36,852 bases of DNA from CAZSRL01 sp964609615 (GTDB lineage Bacteria > Bacillota_I > Bacilli_A > RF39 > UBA660), in the NCBI GenBank assembly GCA_964609615.1, contig CAZSRL010000008.1:1-36852 (forward strand), given 5' to 3'. A program made the translations under genes and the position numbers. Positions 9,777-19,564 of the stretch are shown here, in pieces. The notes beneath the pieces were generated by a model that did no database searches, was not told the DNA's origin, and saw nothing but the letters and a program-made list of their open reading frames with translations. Position 1 is the stretch's first letter. The number at the start of each line of letters is the position of its first letter.

Positions 9777-11738
9777 TTATTTTATCATACAGTTATTAAT
9801 AACATCTTCTTCATTCCATATTTCTATGTTTAATTCTTTTGCTTTATCTAATTTACTTCCAGGTTCTTTACCAACCATTACTACATCTGTTTTACTTGTT
9901 ACAGTGGATGTTACATTACCACCAGATGATTCTATTATTTCTTTAATTTTATCTCTTGATACGTTAAAAGAACCTGTTATTACAAATTTTTTATTATTAA
10001 ATTTATCATCTATTACTATATTATTTCCTTTGTAAATCATATTTATATTAAACTCTTTTAATGAATCAATTAGTTTTATATTATCTTTATTTCTAAAATA
10101 TTGAACTATGTTTTTTCCTAAAATAGGTCCAATATCAATAATATTAATTAAGTCTTCATAATTAGCATTAATTAATTTATCAATATCATTATATTTTTTA
10201 CATAATATTTTAGCTGTTTTAGATCCAATTCCAGGTATTCCTAATCCAAATAATAATCTATCTAATGAGTTTTCTTTACTTTTTTCAATTGAGTCTAATA
10301 TATTATTTATTTTTTTATGCCCAAATCCTTCTAATTCAATAATTTCTTCTTTTTTTTGTTTTAAATTATATATATCAGTTATTGATTTAATAATATTAAA
10401 ATTATAAAAATCTTCCATTATTCTTTCTCCAAGACCATCTATATTCATAGCATTTCTACTAACAAAATGTATTAATCCTTCTATATTTCTAGCAGGACAT
10501 AATTCATTTGGGCATGATACATCAATATATCCTTCTTTTTTTATTAAATCACTATTACATATAGGACATTTATTTATCATAATAAATTTTTGTGTATTTT
10601 TTCTTTTTGAATATTCTACTTTTACAACTTCTGGGATAACATCACCAGCTTTTCTAATATAAACATAATCTCCTATTTGAATATCTTTTTTTATAATGTT
10701 TTCTTCATTATGAAGAGTTGCTCTTTTAATTGTTGAACCTGCTACTTTAACTGGCTCTAATACAGCATTAGGAGTTATCATTCCTGTTCTACCAACAGTG
10801 AATATTATATCAGTCATTTTAGTTAATACTTCTACAGCTGGGAATTTATAGGCAGTTGCCCACTTAGGATATTTAGCAGTAAATCCTAATTCTTCTTGCA
10901 TTCTCATATTATTTAATTTAATAACAATACCATCTATTTCATATGGTAGAGTTTCTCTATCTAATGTCCATTTGTTTATATATTCTATTACTTCATCTAC
11001 ATTTTTACATAATTTTATATTTGGATTAACTTTAAAACCTAATTGTTTAAGATAATTTAAAGCATCATTATGAGTACTATAATCATAGGTTGGTATTTGA
11101 TATAAAAATGCGTCTAAATCTCTTTTAGAAGCTATAGAACTATCTAATTGTCTAATAGAACCCGCTGCGGCATTTCTTGGGTTTTGAAATAAAGGTTCGT
11201 TATTCTTTTCTTTTATTTTATTAAGTTTTTCAAAACTCTTTTTACTCATAAAAATTTCCCCACGAACAGTTAAATCAACTTTTTTATTTAAAGTAAGAGG
11301 AATGCTTTTTATAGTTTTAACATTATGTGTTATATCTTCTCCTACTACTCCATCTCCACGTGTAGAAGCTAATACAAACTTTCCATTTTTATATTCAAGA
11401 GTAACAGCTAATCCATCTATTTTTAATTCACATACAAATTCATTACAATTTGTTTCTTTAGTTATTTTATTACAAAAATTTCTTACTTCATCTTCATTAA
11501 AAACATTACTAAGACTAAACATAGGTATTTTATGAACAACTTTTTTAAATTCATCAATAACAAAATTCCCTACTCTTTGTGTAGGACTATTATCTAACTT
11601 TCCATATTTATCTTCTAATTTAATTAATTCTTGCATTAAACGATCATATTCTCTATCATCTACTGTAGGGTTATCATATGTATAATATTCCGCGTTATAT
11701 TTATTAAGTAAATCAACTAATTCTTGCATTCTATCCAT
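9777..11738 (-). CDS. ligA: NAD+-dependent DNA ligase LigA
   Basis: The 653-residue enzyme seals nicks in duplex DNA using NAD+ during replication and repair. The domain order is complete: Ia (residues 1-60), adenylation domain with the KIDG motif (Lys at about 106), OB fold (VGRTGMITPNAVLEPV), a four-Cys zinc finger (CPICNSD through SCPNELCP), helix-hairpin-helix repeats (FGLGIPGIGSKTAKIL) and a C-terminal BRCT domain (KKFVITGSFNVSRDKI). The ATG at 11738 is preferred to the GTG at 11747 because AGGTG lies 6 nt before the ATG and overlaps the GTG. It is a housekeeping gene; length is normal for the family. Confidence 0.97.
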   Translation of the reverse strand: MDRMQELVDLLNKYNAEYYTYDNPTVDDREYDRLMQELIKLEDKYGKLDNSPTQRVGNFVIDEFKKVVHKIPMFSLSNVFNEDEVRNFCNKITKETNCNEFVCELKIDGLAVTLEYKNGKFVLASTRGDGVVGEDITHNVKTIKSIPLTLNKKVDLTVRGEIFMSKKSFEKLNKIKEKNNEPLFQNPRNAAAGSIRQLDSSIASKRDLDAFLYQIPTYDYSTHNDALNYLKQLGFKVNPNIKLCKNVDEVIEYINKWTLDRETLPYEIDGIVIKLNNMRMQEELGFTAKYPKWATAYKFPAVEVLTKMTDIIFTVGRTGMITPNAVLEPVKVAGSTIKRATLHNEENIIKKDIQIGDYVYIRKAGDVIPEVVKVEYSKRKNTQKFIMINKCPICNSDLIKKEGYIDVSCPNELCPARNIEGLIHFVSRNAMNIDGLGERIMEDFYNFNIIKSITDIYNLKQKKEEIIELEGFGHKKINNILDSIEKSKENSLDRLLFGLGIPGIGSKTAKILCKKYNDIDKLINANYEDLINIIDIGPILGKNIVQYFRNKDNIKLIDSLKEFNINMIYKGNNIVIDDKFNNKKFVITGSFNVSRDKIKEIIESSGGNVTSTVTSKTDVVMVGKEPGSKLDKAKELNIEIWNEEDVINNCMIK

Positions 11739-11755
11739 GTTTTTCACCTATATTT

Positions 11756-11761
11756 ATTATA
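11756..11761 (-). promoter_or_regulatory. Likely -10 element for ligA
   Basis: On the minus strand TATAAT at 11761-11756 lies 18 bp before the ligA ATG; no clear -35 is seen. The leader would be short. Confidence 0.4.
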
Positions 11762-11790
11762 CTATATATAGGGGTATTTTTCTACAAAAG

Positions 11791-11818
11791 AAAAAAAGAA
11801 TTATTATTAATTCTTTTT
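11791..11818 (-). terminator. Rho-independent terminator of the Tad operon
   Basis: On the minus strand AAAGAATT (11816-11809) pairs with AATTCTTT (11802-11795), followed by a T run. It overlaps the stop of the tadC-like gene. Confidence 0.75.
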
Positions 11819-12599
11819 AATAAGTAAACATTTTTACAAGTGAGAATACTAATATAATCATTACTCCAATACCAGTTACACAAAGCATAACCATTGTTTT
11901 CTTTTCCATTTTTTCTAATCTTTCTTTATACTTTGTTTCTCTTGCTTTTGTTTGTAAATTAGAAATTGTTTTAGAAAAAGTAATTAACTGATCTTGTTTT
12001 CTTTCTTGATTACCTAAACCTAATCTATAAAGTAGTCTCATCATTCTCATTGAATCTCTTACAGGATATTGTTTTGCAAAATCCATATATGGATCAATTG
12101 TCGAATTACCTGCATTTATTTTAGCTATTAAGTCTCTAAGTCCTGGTTTAAAAATTTCTGGTGCTGTTTCAACTGACTTTCCAATTGCAACTGGAATAGT
12201 ATAATGTTGAATAAGTATTTCCAAACTTTTTAAATAATATGGAAGTAATAAATCAATTTCATGCAAATGTCTATTATAATATGATTTTAAAGAAATATAA
12301 TTTGATTTAAATATAATTATTGTAAGTACTATAACTAATAATACATTTAAAAATGTCATTTTAGCTATTAATACAACTAATAGTACAAAAAATACAATAG
12401 CTGCGTTACTTAATCTCTTTTCAAATAATACATCAGGATCTGCTTTTTCTCCATATTTACTCATAACAAGAAAATTATAATCATCTTCTCTAAGAGCATT
12501 AAATAATACTTTATTATCACTAAAGAATTGTTTCCCACTCATAGTATTGTTATAAGTTAACATAAATATTATAATTATTCCTACTATTAATATTTCCAT
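11817..12599 (-). CDS. TadC-like type II secretion system F-domain membrane protein
   Basis: The 260-residue protein has TM helices near the N-terminus (1-16, about 66-95) and at the C-terminus (about 235-257), around a cytoplasmic helical region (about 110-230) typical of T2SSF platform proteins (HEIDLLLPYYLKSLEILIQ). Pairs of such proteins (TadB and TadC) form the inner-membrane platform that the CpaF ATPase drives to assemble Tad/Flp pili or related fibres. It overlaps the upstream tadB-like stop by one base (TAATG), so translation is coupled. It is the last gene of the operon. Confidence 0.8.
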   Translation of the reverse strand: MEILIVGIIIIFMLTYNNTMSGKQFFSDNKVLFNALREDDYNFLVMSKYGEKADPDVLFEKRLSNAAIVFFVLLVVLIAKMTFLNVLLVIVLTIIIFKSNYISLKSYYNRHLHEIDLLLPYYLKSLEILIQHYTIPVAIGKSVETAPEIFKPGLRDLIAKINAGNSTIDPYMDFAKQYPVRDSMRMMRLLYRLGLGNQERKQDQLITFSKTISNLQTKARETKYKERLEKMEKKTMVMLCVTGIGVMIILVFSLVKMFTY

Positions 12600-13495
12600 T
12601 ATTCAGCACCTACATTCTCATTATAATATTTTTCACCAGATAGAAGGAAATATGAATTAATTAATACAACAGAGTGCAATAAAACATTTATGTACCATAA
12701 ATCTAACATTTCTACATATGTATCTCTACCTAATAAATATTCTATTAACATTATAAGTAAGTATAAAACCATTCCAAAGATAATAAATCTTTTATGGAAA
12801 TTAGCTCTATCCATTCTATCTCTATATACATTTTCAACTAACATATCAATATCAAGTAACATATTTTCTAGTGCTTCTCCAGCATCTTTAGAACCTTCAT
12901 TTGTTATTTGAAGAAATAATTGATGCATATTTCTTATTACATAATAATCATATTTTTTATTAAAAAATTCTAAAGATTGATTAATAGTACCATTTTGATA
13001 AGCCATTTCTATCATTTTATTAACATCACTTAAAATTGGGTCTTCTAATACCTCGGAATCCCTAACACCCTCTAAACTTTTTACAAATGATTGGGTTGTG
13101 TTAAATTCCATTATTACATTAGTTGAATAAATCTGAATTTGTTCAAATATAAATTCACTATATATTCTTTTGCATCTTAAATAAGCTAAATAAGGAACAA
13201 ATAATACTGCGATAAAAATATAAATTATAACTACTACTAAACTATAGAAATATAAATACCCTATTACAGCCGCTACTGTTGCAAAAATTAATATTTGCAT
13301 AATATATTGTTTAGCTGTATATTCTCTTCCTAATTCTTTTGTTTTTTCTCTAACAAGCTTAAAAGAGTATGGTGCATATTTATCATATATTTCGCCAGAT
13401 GTTTTTTCAAAGTATTTTGATAAACTTTCACCACTATTTTTACGATAAGTTATCATAAATATTATAATAATTGATACAATAACAATTTCTATCAT
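12599..13495 (-). CDS. TadB-like type II secretion system F-domain membrane protein
   Basis: The protein has 298 residues: an N-terminal TM helix, two central TM helices (about 67-105), a cytoplasmic T2SSF-type helical region (about 110-220; IQIYSTNVIMEFNTTQSFVK) and two C-terminal TM helices (about 237-290). It is the partner platform protein of the downstream TadC-like protein. AAGGAGGG-type ribosome site. It lies 18 bp downstream of the ATPase gene, with the same order as tad loci (cpaF, tadB, tadC). Confidence 0.82.
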   Translation of the reverse strand: MIEIVIVSIIIIFMITYRKNSGESLSKYFEKTSGEIYDKYAPYSFKLVREKTKELGREYTAKQYIMQILIFATVAAVIGYLYFYSLVVVIIYIFIAVLFVPYLAYLRCKRIYSEFIFEQIQIYSTNVIMEFNTTQSFVKSLEGVRDSEVLEDPILSDVNKMIEMAYQNGTINQSLEFFNKKYDYYVIRNMHQLFLQITNEGSKDAGEALENMLLDIDMLVENVYRDRMDRANFHKRFIIFGMVLYLLIMLIEYLLGRDTYVEMLDLWYINVLLHSVVLINSYFLLSGEKYYNENVGAE

Positions 13496-13513
13496 AAAAT
13501 TCCCTCCTTCTTT

Positions 13514-14614
13514 TTAGAATTCTAACTTTTCAACTACCTGTTCTTTTAATTGTTCATCTTTTGGAATAAATGTTTCTTCCGGTATAGTTACTCCTTGCAT
13601 TTCTAAATATGCAAGAAGATATTTTGTTGGATTATTATATACTTGTGTTCCATCCATTTTTTTTGAATAAAGTATATTTGTTTTTGCTTGATTGTTTTCA
13701 TCAACATAGAATTCACATACTTCAACAATTTCTCTTTGAAATCTATTATATTTTTTTGAAGTATAACCTTTTACGTGAACCCCAAGTTGTACATATCTAT
13801 GAATACTTTTTAAGAATTGCTCCAAATCTAGATTTGATTCCAACAGTGAATACATTCTCATTGGAATACTACTTGCTTTATCTGAATGAATTGTAGATAT
13901 AATATTATGACCTGATGAAATACTATTTCTAACAGCCATAACAGCTTCCGCACTACGCACTTCTGATAAAAGTATCCATCTTGGATTTTGTCTCATACAA
14001 GTCACTAATACATCTGTATATGATGCTATATTATTTGTTTTCATAGCAACTATATCTCTATGTGGGAAAATTCTATCTAAATGAAGTTCAAGCGTATCTT
14101 CAATAGTGATTAGTTTTTCTTCTGTTTTAGTATGACTTGCTAAATATTTAACAAGTTCGGTTTTCCCACTACCAGTTTCTCCACTTACAACTATATTACA
14201 ATGTCCTTCTACACATTTAAATAAAAAGTCATGTAATTCCAAAGATATATAGTCTTCATTTAATAATTTTTCTTTATTTAATCTTATTTTTGCAGGAGTT
14301 TTACGAATAGTACATGCTATTCCATTAACAGAAATAGAATCATGTATAAAGTTTAAACGTAATTCTGCACTCTCAGCATCTAGAAAAGGATGAGCCATGT
14401 TAAAGGTTTTTCCCATAACATTAGAACACTGAAAAGCAATCTTCTCCATTAAAGCATTATTAATGCTAGGAGCATTTACTTGATAGTATCCTTTGCTTAA
14501 CGATTTAATCCAAACTTGTCCATTATTACTATATGACAAGTCGGTTAAATCATCATTTTCTAAAAATGACTTAAGAGGACCAAAATCTATTTGTGAAAAA
14601 AGTGTGTCATTCAT
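13514..14614 (-). CDS. CpaF/TadA-family secretion ATPase
   Basis: This 366-residue T2SS/T4SS-type ATPase powers the Tad machinery from the cytoplasmic side. Residues 1-120 form the N-terminal domain. Walker A is GETGSGKT (145-152), an Asp box is TIEDTLELHL, Walker B is RWILLSEVRSAEA, and the His box is ISSGHNIISTIHSDKAS. In classic CpaF the Walker B segment reads GEVRG; here it is SEVRS, a variant I believe occurs in other low-GC Firmicutes. The protein is shorter than proteobacterial CpaF (about 450-500). AAAGGGG lies before the start. It is the second gene of the operon, after the CpaB-like gene. Confidence 0.88.
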   Translation of the reverse strand: MNDTLFSQIDFGPLKSFLENDDLTDLSYSNNGQVWIKSLSKGYYQVNAPSINNALMEKIAFQCSNVMGKTFNMAHPFLDAESAELRLNFIHDSISVNGIACTIRKTPAKIRLNKEKLLNEDYISLELHDFLFKCVEGHCNIVVSGETGSGKTELVKYLASHTKTEEKLITIEDTLELHLDRIFPHRDIVAMKTNNIASYTDVLVTCMRQNPRWILLSEVRSAEAVMAVRNSISSGHNIISTIHSDKASSIPMRMYSLLESNLDLEQFLKSIHRYVQLGVHVKGYTSKKYNRFQREIVEVCEFYVDENNQAKTNILYSKKMDGTQVYNNPTKYLLAYLEMQGVTIPEETFIPKDEQLKEQVVEKLEF

Positions 14615-14644
14615 AATTTTCCCCTTTACTCTTTTATTTTATTC

Positions 14645-15463
14645 TTATTCGGATTCAGTGTCACTTGATGTATCAGATAATGTAGGTAATTTTTCATCTG
14701 GTATTGATACAGTTTTTGAATTAATATAGTTTTCTAAGTATTCACTAGAAATTGTAGTTTTCTTAGGATTTTCACTATATTCTTTATTTCTTGGTACAGG
14801 TATAATAGCTGTTCCACTTATATAACTAGATTTTCTTAATAATAAATGCATTTCTTCAGGTACAGCAAATAATAAATATGCTGGTGTTCTATCAGCAGAT
14901 GAACTTTCAAATACATGATTACCTGATGAGTCTCTTACATCTAATACTTCTATACTTTCAATTAATTTACCTAGCATAATTTTTCCACTAGCATTTTTTG
15001 TTTGCAAATATAAATCAATATAGTTTCCAGGATAAATTGAATTACCATATGTTGAATCTAAATTTACTGGCAAACTAACAACTGTGTATCCAGTTGGGAT
15101 ATCACTAAATACTGAATCAGGTAATTCTTCATATTGAACAATTACACTTTTATAAAATACACTTCCACTAGGTACAACTGTATTATAATTTGTATATTTT
15201 CCAACAACTAACTCACTACTAGTAACAGTATTTTCAGAAATCATTCCTCTAGGGATTTCTTTATATCCAATCATGTCAGCTGTTATTTCAGTTCTTGGTT
15301 GAATATCCTCCTTAGCATATGGAACTCTTACTGGTTCAGTTTTTTGATTTATTCTATAATTATACGAAAACCATAGTATTCCTATCGCAAGTATTACACA
15401 AATTATAGTTACAGTATTTTTATTACTTAAAAAACGTTTAAATCCTACTTTAAAATTTCCCAT
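14645..15463 (-). CDS. CpaB/RcpC-like SAF-domain protein
   Basis: The 272-residue protein has one N-terminal TM helix (about 17-34) and an outside region with a SAF domain (about 45-110; AKEDIQPRTEITADMIGYKE and SGSVFYKSVIV) followed by the RcpC/CpaB domain (SIYPGNYIDLYLQTKN, DVRDSSGN). In Tad systems CpaB is an envelope component of the pilus assembly machine. The C-terminus is acidic and Ser-rich. It is the first gene of the four-gene Tad operon and has its own promoter at 15499-15527. No Flp pilin, TadZ or prepilin peptidase gene is seen nearby. Confidence 0.82.
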   Translation of the reverse strand: MGNFKVGFKRFLSNKNTVTIICVILAIGILWFSYNYRINQKTEPVRVPYAKEDIQPRTEITADMIGYKEIPRGMISENTVTSSELVVGKYTNYNTVVPSGSVFYKSVIVQYEELPDSVFSDIPTGYTVVSLPVNLDSTYGNSIYPGNYIDLYLQTKNASGKIMLGKLIESIEVLDVRDSSGNHVFESSSADRTPAYLLFAVPEEMHLLLRKSSYISGTAIIPVPRNKEYSENPKKTTISSEYLENYINSKTVSIPDEKLPTLSDTSSDTESE

Positions 15464-15498
15464 CTTATTCTCTCTCCTTCTACTTTATTACTACAATA

Positions 15499-15527
15499 AT
15501 TATATAAAAAAAAAGAATTAATTGCAA
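15499..15527 (-). promoter_or_regulatory. Promoter of the Tad operon, embedded in the upstream terminator
   Basis: On the minus strand -35 TTGCAA (15527-15522), a 17-bp spacer and -10 TATAAT (15504-15499). The -35 lies in the 3' arm of the hairpin that ends the adhesin operon, and the T run forms the spacer. Confidence 0.7.
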
Positions 15528-15549
15528 GTACATATTACAATTAATCTTT
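15505..15549 (-). terminator. Terminator of the thioester-adhesin operon
   Basis: On the minus strand AGATTAATTG pairs with CAATTAATTCT (one bulged base; arms 15549-15538 and 15524-15514) and is followed by nine T. It separates the adhesin operon from the Tad operon while carrying the latter's -35 box. Confidence 0.7.
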
Positions 15550-15555
15550 TTATTG

Positions 15556-15954
15556 TTATTTTGTTTCAATAATACCAGTTATTCTATTAACAATTGGTAC
15601 ATTTACTAAGTCTTGATCTATTACGAAATTTCCAGTAGTTGTTTTTACTTCAACCACTGCAAGTGGTGGATCTTCAACGATTTTATAAAAATTTATTTTA
15701 TATTCTCTATCGACATTATTAACTTCTGAAAATCTTCTAATAAAGCTTTCCATAAACTTTGCTTTATTCATTACCACTTTATCATTCTTTAACTGATCTT
15801 GTTCAATAGCATCAATCATAGCTGCCTCAGTTGTTTCTTTTAATAAATAATAATCATTTTCATTAGTACTTGTATAAGAATATATTAAAATCATTGTTAT
15901 AATTATTCCAATCCCTAATACTATTAATAAATATCCCCAAAATGAATTTCTCAT
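15556..15954 (-). CDS. Small TadE-like single-pass membrane protein
   Basis: The protein has 132 residues with a short polar start (MRNSFWGY), a hydrophobic helix (about 8-27) and an outside alpha/beta region rich in acidic residues (ETTEAAMIDAIEQDQL). The layout resembles TadE/TadF minor pilins, which carry a pilin-like hydrophobic N-terminus; a clear prepilin peptidase site is not visible, so this is a guess supported by position. The start overlaps the stop of the thioester protein gene by one base (TAATG), so it is translated with it, and the Tad operon follows directly. Confidence 0.6.
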   Translation of the reverse strand: MRNSFWGYLLIVLGIGIIITMILIYSYTSTNENDYYLLKETTEAAMIDAIEQDQLKNDKVVMNKAKFMESFIRRFSEVNNVDREYKINFYKIVEDPPLAVVEVKTTTGNFVIDQDLVNVPIVNRITGIIETK

Positions 15955-18218
15955 TATTTATCACTCACTTTCTCACCAATATCACTATATATATCATTAA
16001 AATAAGTTTTCAAAAATTCACTTTTATAATTAGAATTTACAAGTGTTCCAGCTGAACCACTATTACCTTTACTTGTAGCGCTTCCATTATTATAATCTTT
16101 TATTTTATTCATATCTGATGCATTTAAAGTTACAGAATATTCAGGTTCTTTATACAAATCCTCTTGATTTTTTATTTCGCATTTATTGTCAGAGCAATAT
16201 AACACTTCATTACTAGTACCATTGGTGTACTTTTTCCAATTTCCAGTTATTTTTCTTTCATTTGGAAATACATCATTATTATCAACTGCTCTAAAATAGA
16301 ATGATGCTGCACTACTTTTTGCTCCGCATTCACAATCATAAGGACATCCATTATCATCATATTTATAAACAACTTGTTGTCCATTTGTTTCGCATTCCGA
16401 TATCTTTACACCATCACTTATACAAGTAAGTGGATAAGGATTACATTTGTTTTTTACACTATCATCAATTGGACAAGCTTTATCTTCATCAATGTCATTA
16501 CAATTTTCTCCATTACTATCACACACATCTACATTTATTTTTCCACAATCTACATCATTTTCATTTAATTCAATTTCTGTAGAATCAGGAATACTATATT
16601 CATAAGTTGATGTATAAGTACAATAGTCACCACTTTTATTTACTTCATTTTTAGTGTTTGATTTAGTTAGTGTTTCGCTATTTTTATATTCCGCATCATA
16701 TTTCTTTTTTACTTTAATTTTTAATACAGGAACGTATTCTTTAATTTTAGTTGCGTTTGTTTCAACAGAGTCGCATGAATTTTTTGTTGTATAGCATTCA
16801 CGTGTAACAGTTAATTTTGAAAGAGCACTACCATTTAATAAATAAATATAGTATTGTCGTTCAGACTCAGGAATATTATTAATATTTAGATATTTTTCAG
16901 ATACAAGTTTATAAAGTTTTCCTTTTTCTTTTAATCTTTTTTCTGAAAATTCTAAATTAAAGTTTCCTAATTTAACAGTTATTTTACAACAACTATCATT
17001 ATCACAATAAGGACTAGTTTTTCCACACTCTTCAACACTTTTCTTATAATAATCTTTTATAGTTGCTTCAAACATTTCTTTTAAATAACTTTTTTCAACA
17101 TTAGGATAACTTTTTGTTACAGATGATTCTTCTCCACCATTTACAACATTAACATCAGTGTCACATGAATTAACTACATCTTTTGTTGTTACACAAGTTA
17201 AATCTATATTTTTATCAGTGTCACATGTTAGTGATTTGCAGTCTGCTGTTATTGTTTCGTTATAATTACGTGTAACAGCAATAGGTACGGGTTCTGTTTT
17301 ACCAATAGCGGGTTGTCTTGCAGCATGTTTGAAATAATATGGTCCATTATCATTTTGTTTAGCATTAACAGTAAACGATAGTTGTAAGTCATAATTACAT
17401 GATGCTTTTTCACTCACTGCTGTAACGGTTAAGACATTCCCTGATAAAGTATATTTAACATCAATATTTTTTTCAGTATCACCATTTTTTGCTTTTAAAT
17501 TACTTACAGAAAATCCATAAAGATTAGTTCCTCCTAATTGATAAGATACTTGCCATTTTCCATCACTACTTGCATATCCTGATTTTCTTGTTATAGAAAT
17601 TGAAGATATATTTTTACTTTCACCTGGTAAACTTTCATAATAAAGTGACATATATTCCACAGCTGTTCTTTCGTTTTTACTTCCTCCTGAAATTTTAAAG
17701 TTTTTACCATTTGTATATTTCCAAATTGCTCTTTGGACAGCTGCAACATTAACATTTCTTTGTGAAGAAACATTTTTTACTTTATTATAATTTTTTTTAC
17801 AACCACTATCTGTGCTACACCAAGCAAGAAATTGTGATTGAGCATTTGCATATCCTATTTGAATAAATGAATTATTATATAAAGCTCTTACTTTTGCAGC
17901 TTTATAATTAGTTAAATCAGGATGATCTTCCAAGTCCATTTTTTTATATAAATAATCTCCGGCTCCAGAATAATTTGCCACTGCATTTCCACAGAATAAT
18001 GATTCCCATGTCTGTCCACTACGCTTCATTTTATGAACAAAAGGACAATGCTTATTTCCTCCGTAAGATAAACAAATATTAACTCTGCCAGATTCTCCTT
18101 TATGTTTGTAACCATATCCATATGTTGCTGCATGAGCATCGGCAATTCCAAACTTTATAATGAATAAACTCATTACAATTAATATTCCAATTAAATTAAT
18201 TATTATTGTTTTTCTCAT
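15954..18218 (-). CDS. Secreted thioester-domain (TED) surface protein, Cys-rich
   Basis: The 754-residue exported protein has an N-terminal hydrophobic segment or signal peptide (about 4-31, ending AHA). A Gram-positive thioester domain follows (about 36-180). It contains the expected pair of residues: Cys76 in ESLFCGN and Gln162 in AAVQRAIWKYTNG, matching the TED consensus [YFL]C and [TSV]QxAIW. In the family these form an internal Cys-Gln thioester that binds host surfaces covalently. Beta domains (about 190-300) and a long Cys-rich, Asp/Asn-rich region follow. No LPXTG or C-terminal TM is seen, which is odd for a TED adhesin. The ATG at 18218 follows AGGTGG. It is third in an operon next to Tad genes, so export or display may depend on the Tad machine (inference). 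Confidence 0.78.
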   Translation of the reverse strand: MRKTIIINLIGILIVMSLFIIKFGIADAHAATYGYGYKHKGESGRVNICLSYGGNKHCPFVHKMKRSGQTWESLFCGNAVANYSGAGDYLYKKMDLEDHPDLTNYKAAKVRALYNNSFIQIGYANAQSQFLAWCSTDSGCKKNYNKVKNVSSQRNVNVAAVQRAIWKYTNGKNFKISGGSKNERTAVEYMSLYYESLPGESKNISSISITRKSGYASSDGKWQVSYQLGGTNLYGFSVSNLKAKNGDTEKNIDVKYTLSGNVLTVTAVSEKASCNYDLQLSFTVNAKQNDNGPYYFKHAARQPAIGKTEPVPIAVTRNYNETITADCKSLTCDTDKNIDLTCVTTKDVVNSCDTDVNVVNGGEESSVTKSYPNVEKSYLKEMFEATIKDYYKKSVEECGKTSPYCDNDSCCKITVKLGNFNLEFSEKRLKEKGKLYKLVSEKYLNINNIPESERQYYIYLLNGSALSKLTVTRECYTTKNSCDSVETNATKIKEYVPVLKIKVKKKYDAEYKNSETLTKSNTKNEVNKSGDYCTYTSTYEYSIPDSTEIELNENDVDCGKINVDVCDSNGENCNDIDEDKACPIDDSVKNKCNPYPLTCISDGVKISECETNGQQVVYKYDDNGCPYDCECGAKSSAASFYFRAVDNNDVFPNERKITGNWKKYTNGTSNEVLYCSDNKCEIKNQEDLYKEPEYSVTLNASDMNKIKDYNNGSATSKGNSGSAGTLVNSNYKSEFLKTYFNDIYSDIGEKVSDK

Positions 18219-18230
18219 ATTATCTACCAC

Positions 18231-18884
18231 CTATCTATTTTTGGTTTTTCTTTTAAATATTATAATATTTGCTACAATTATCATTATTAATGCTGCTCCT
18301 AAAACACTTGCAATAATAATTAATGCTGCTGTTATATTTATATTATCAAAAACAACTAATACAGATTTTTTACTTTTTGCTGCTCCCGGATCTTCTTTTT
18401 TAAGAGCGTTTATCTTCTTTTTAACTATTTCTAAATCAATTCCATCTACATATCTTTCTTGACAATATTTATAATCACTGTATTTTTCACATATAGCTTC
18501 TTGACTATATGGGTTAAACATTGGAATCTTATATATATCATCTCTTAAAGTACAATTGCTTTCAGTATCAACTATTTTGAATGCTGCATCACATATTGCT
18601 TGTGCTGCATATAATTCTTGTGTATTTTTTAATGAAGTAAATGTTAATAAGTGTTCTCCACATGTATCTATAGTTGCTTTCATATTGCTTTTAAGATTAT
18701 TAGCGGTCAAAACAAACATATATTGTTTTTCTCCTCTAAACATATGGGAAGTTAATTTCATTGATACTTTCACTTTCTTTGCTTGTGCTATATCTTCTTC
18801 ACTACAATTAGCAGCATTGACTACATTTGTAAATAGAAAAAATGATAACAACATACATATAACTACAAAACTATTCTTTTTCAT
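18231..18884 (-). CDS. Exported membrane-anchored Cys-containing protein
   Basis: The 217-residue protein has a signal peptide (1-24, ending VNA before ANC), an outside domain with about nine Cys (including CQERYVDG and AICEKYSDYKYC), a helical Lys-rich stalk and a C-terminal TM (about 183-207) with a basic cytoplasmic tail. I recognise no family. It shares layout with the upstream gene product (signal peptide, Cys-rich domain with a CQ/C pattern around 120-140, C-terminal TM), so the two are probably distant paralogues. AGGAGG lies before the start. The downstream gene encodes the thioester surface protein, so these may help its folding or display. Confidence 0.68.
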   Translation of the reverse strand: MKKNSFVVICMLLSFFLFTNVVNAANCSEEDIAQAKKVKVSMKLTSHMFRGEKQYMFVLTANNLKSNMKATIDTCGEHLLTFTSLKNTQELYAAQAICDAAFKIVDTESNCTLRDDIYKIPMFNPYSQEAICEKYSDYKYCQERYVDGIDLEIVKKKINALKKEDPGAAKSKKSVLVVFDNINITAALIIIASVLGAALIMIIVANIIIFKRKTKNR

Positions 18885-18894
18885 TTCTTTCCTC

Positions 18895-19542
18895 CTAAAA
18901 TTTTAATTTTATATTTCTTTTAATTTTACCTATAAATACCATTATAAATAAAATAAATAAACCAATTAATATTAATAATACAATATTTTCTTTTGTGAAA
19001 AAATTTATTATTTTTCTAGTAATTACTGTAGTTGTTGATTCTTCTTTTCTATTCTTTAAATATGCATCTAATTCCGCATCTCTTGCTTTTGTACCGCTTT
19101 CTATTTCTTCTTCAGTATTAACAGCAGTCACATATTTAATACAAGAATTACTATCAGGTTTTTCTTTACAATCATTTTCATTATAATACTCGTTATAAAA
19201 AGGTAAATATAAATTAATAGGTAATATTTCATCTTGACATGAATCTACATTTGAATATATTACTATTTTATTATTATCTTTGTTGTTCACATCTTTTATA
19301 ATAATTTTTTCTTCAGAATTTGGATATATTTTTTTTTCGTTAAATATTATATATAATCCTTTTTTTACATTGTGTAGTGTAACATCAAATTTAGTTATAT
19401 TTCCTGCATATGTATAAGAATAATTAACATTAGTTGCAAACATATTTAATTTAGCTTGTTCTTGATAGGAACATTCTGCATTTACCTTAAGTGGTAACAT
19501 TAATAAAAAGATAAGAACCACAAAAAGTATTACCTTCTTCAT
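18895..19542 (-). CDS. Exported membrane-anchored Cys-containing protein, first gene of the adhesin operon
   Basis: The protein has 215 residues from the ATG at 19542 (AGGAG 8 nt upstream): signal peptide (1-22, ending VNA then ECS), a beta-rich outside domain with Cys in SCQDE, DCKEK and SCIKY, a short helical stalk, and a C-terminal TM (about 183-206) with a basic tail. The same architecture is seen in the next gene, suggesting an old duplication. No known family is recognised. It is the first gene after a strong extended -10 promoter, so it starts the operon that also encodes the thioester protein and the TadE-like protein. Confidence 0.68.
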   Translation of the reverse strand: MKKVILFVVLIFLLMLPLKVNAECSYQEQAKLNMFATNVNYSYTYAGNITKFDVTLHNVKKGLYIIFNEKKIYPNSEEKIIIKDVNNKDNNKIVIYSNVDSCQDEILPINLYLPFYNEYYNENDCKEKPDSNSCIKYVTAVNTEEEIESGTKARDAELDAYLKNRKEESTTTVITRKIINFFTKENIVLLILIGLFILFIMVFIGKIKRNIKLKF

Positions 19543-19564
19543 ATCACACTCTCCTACCATATAA

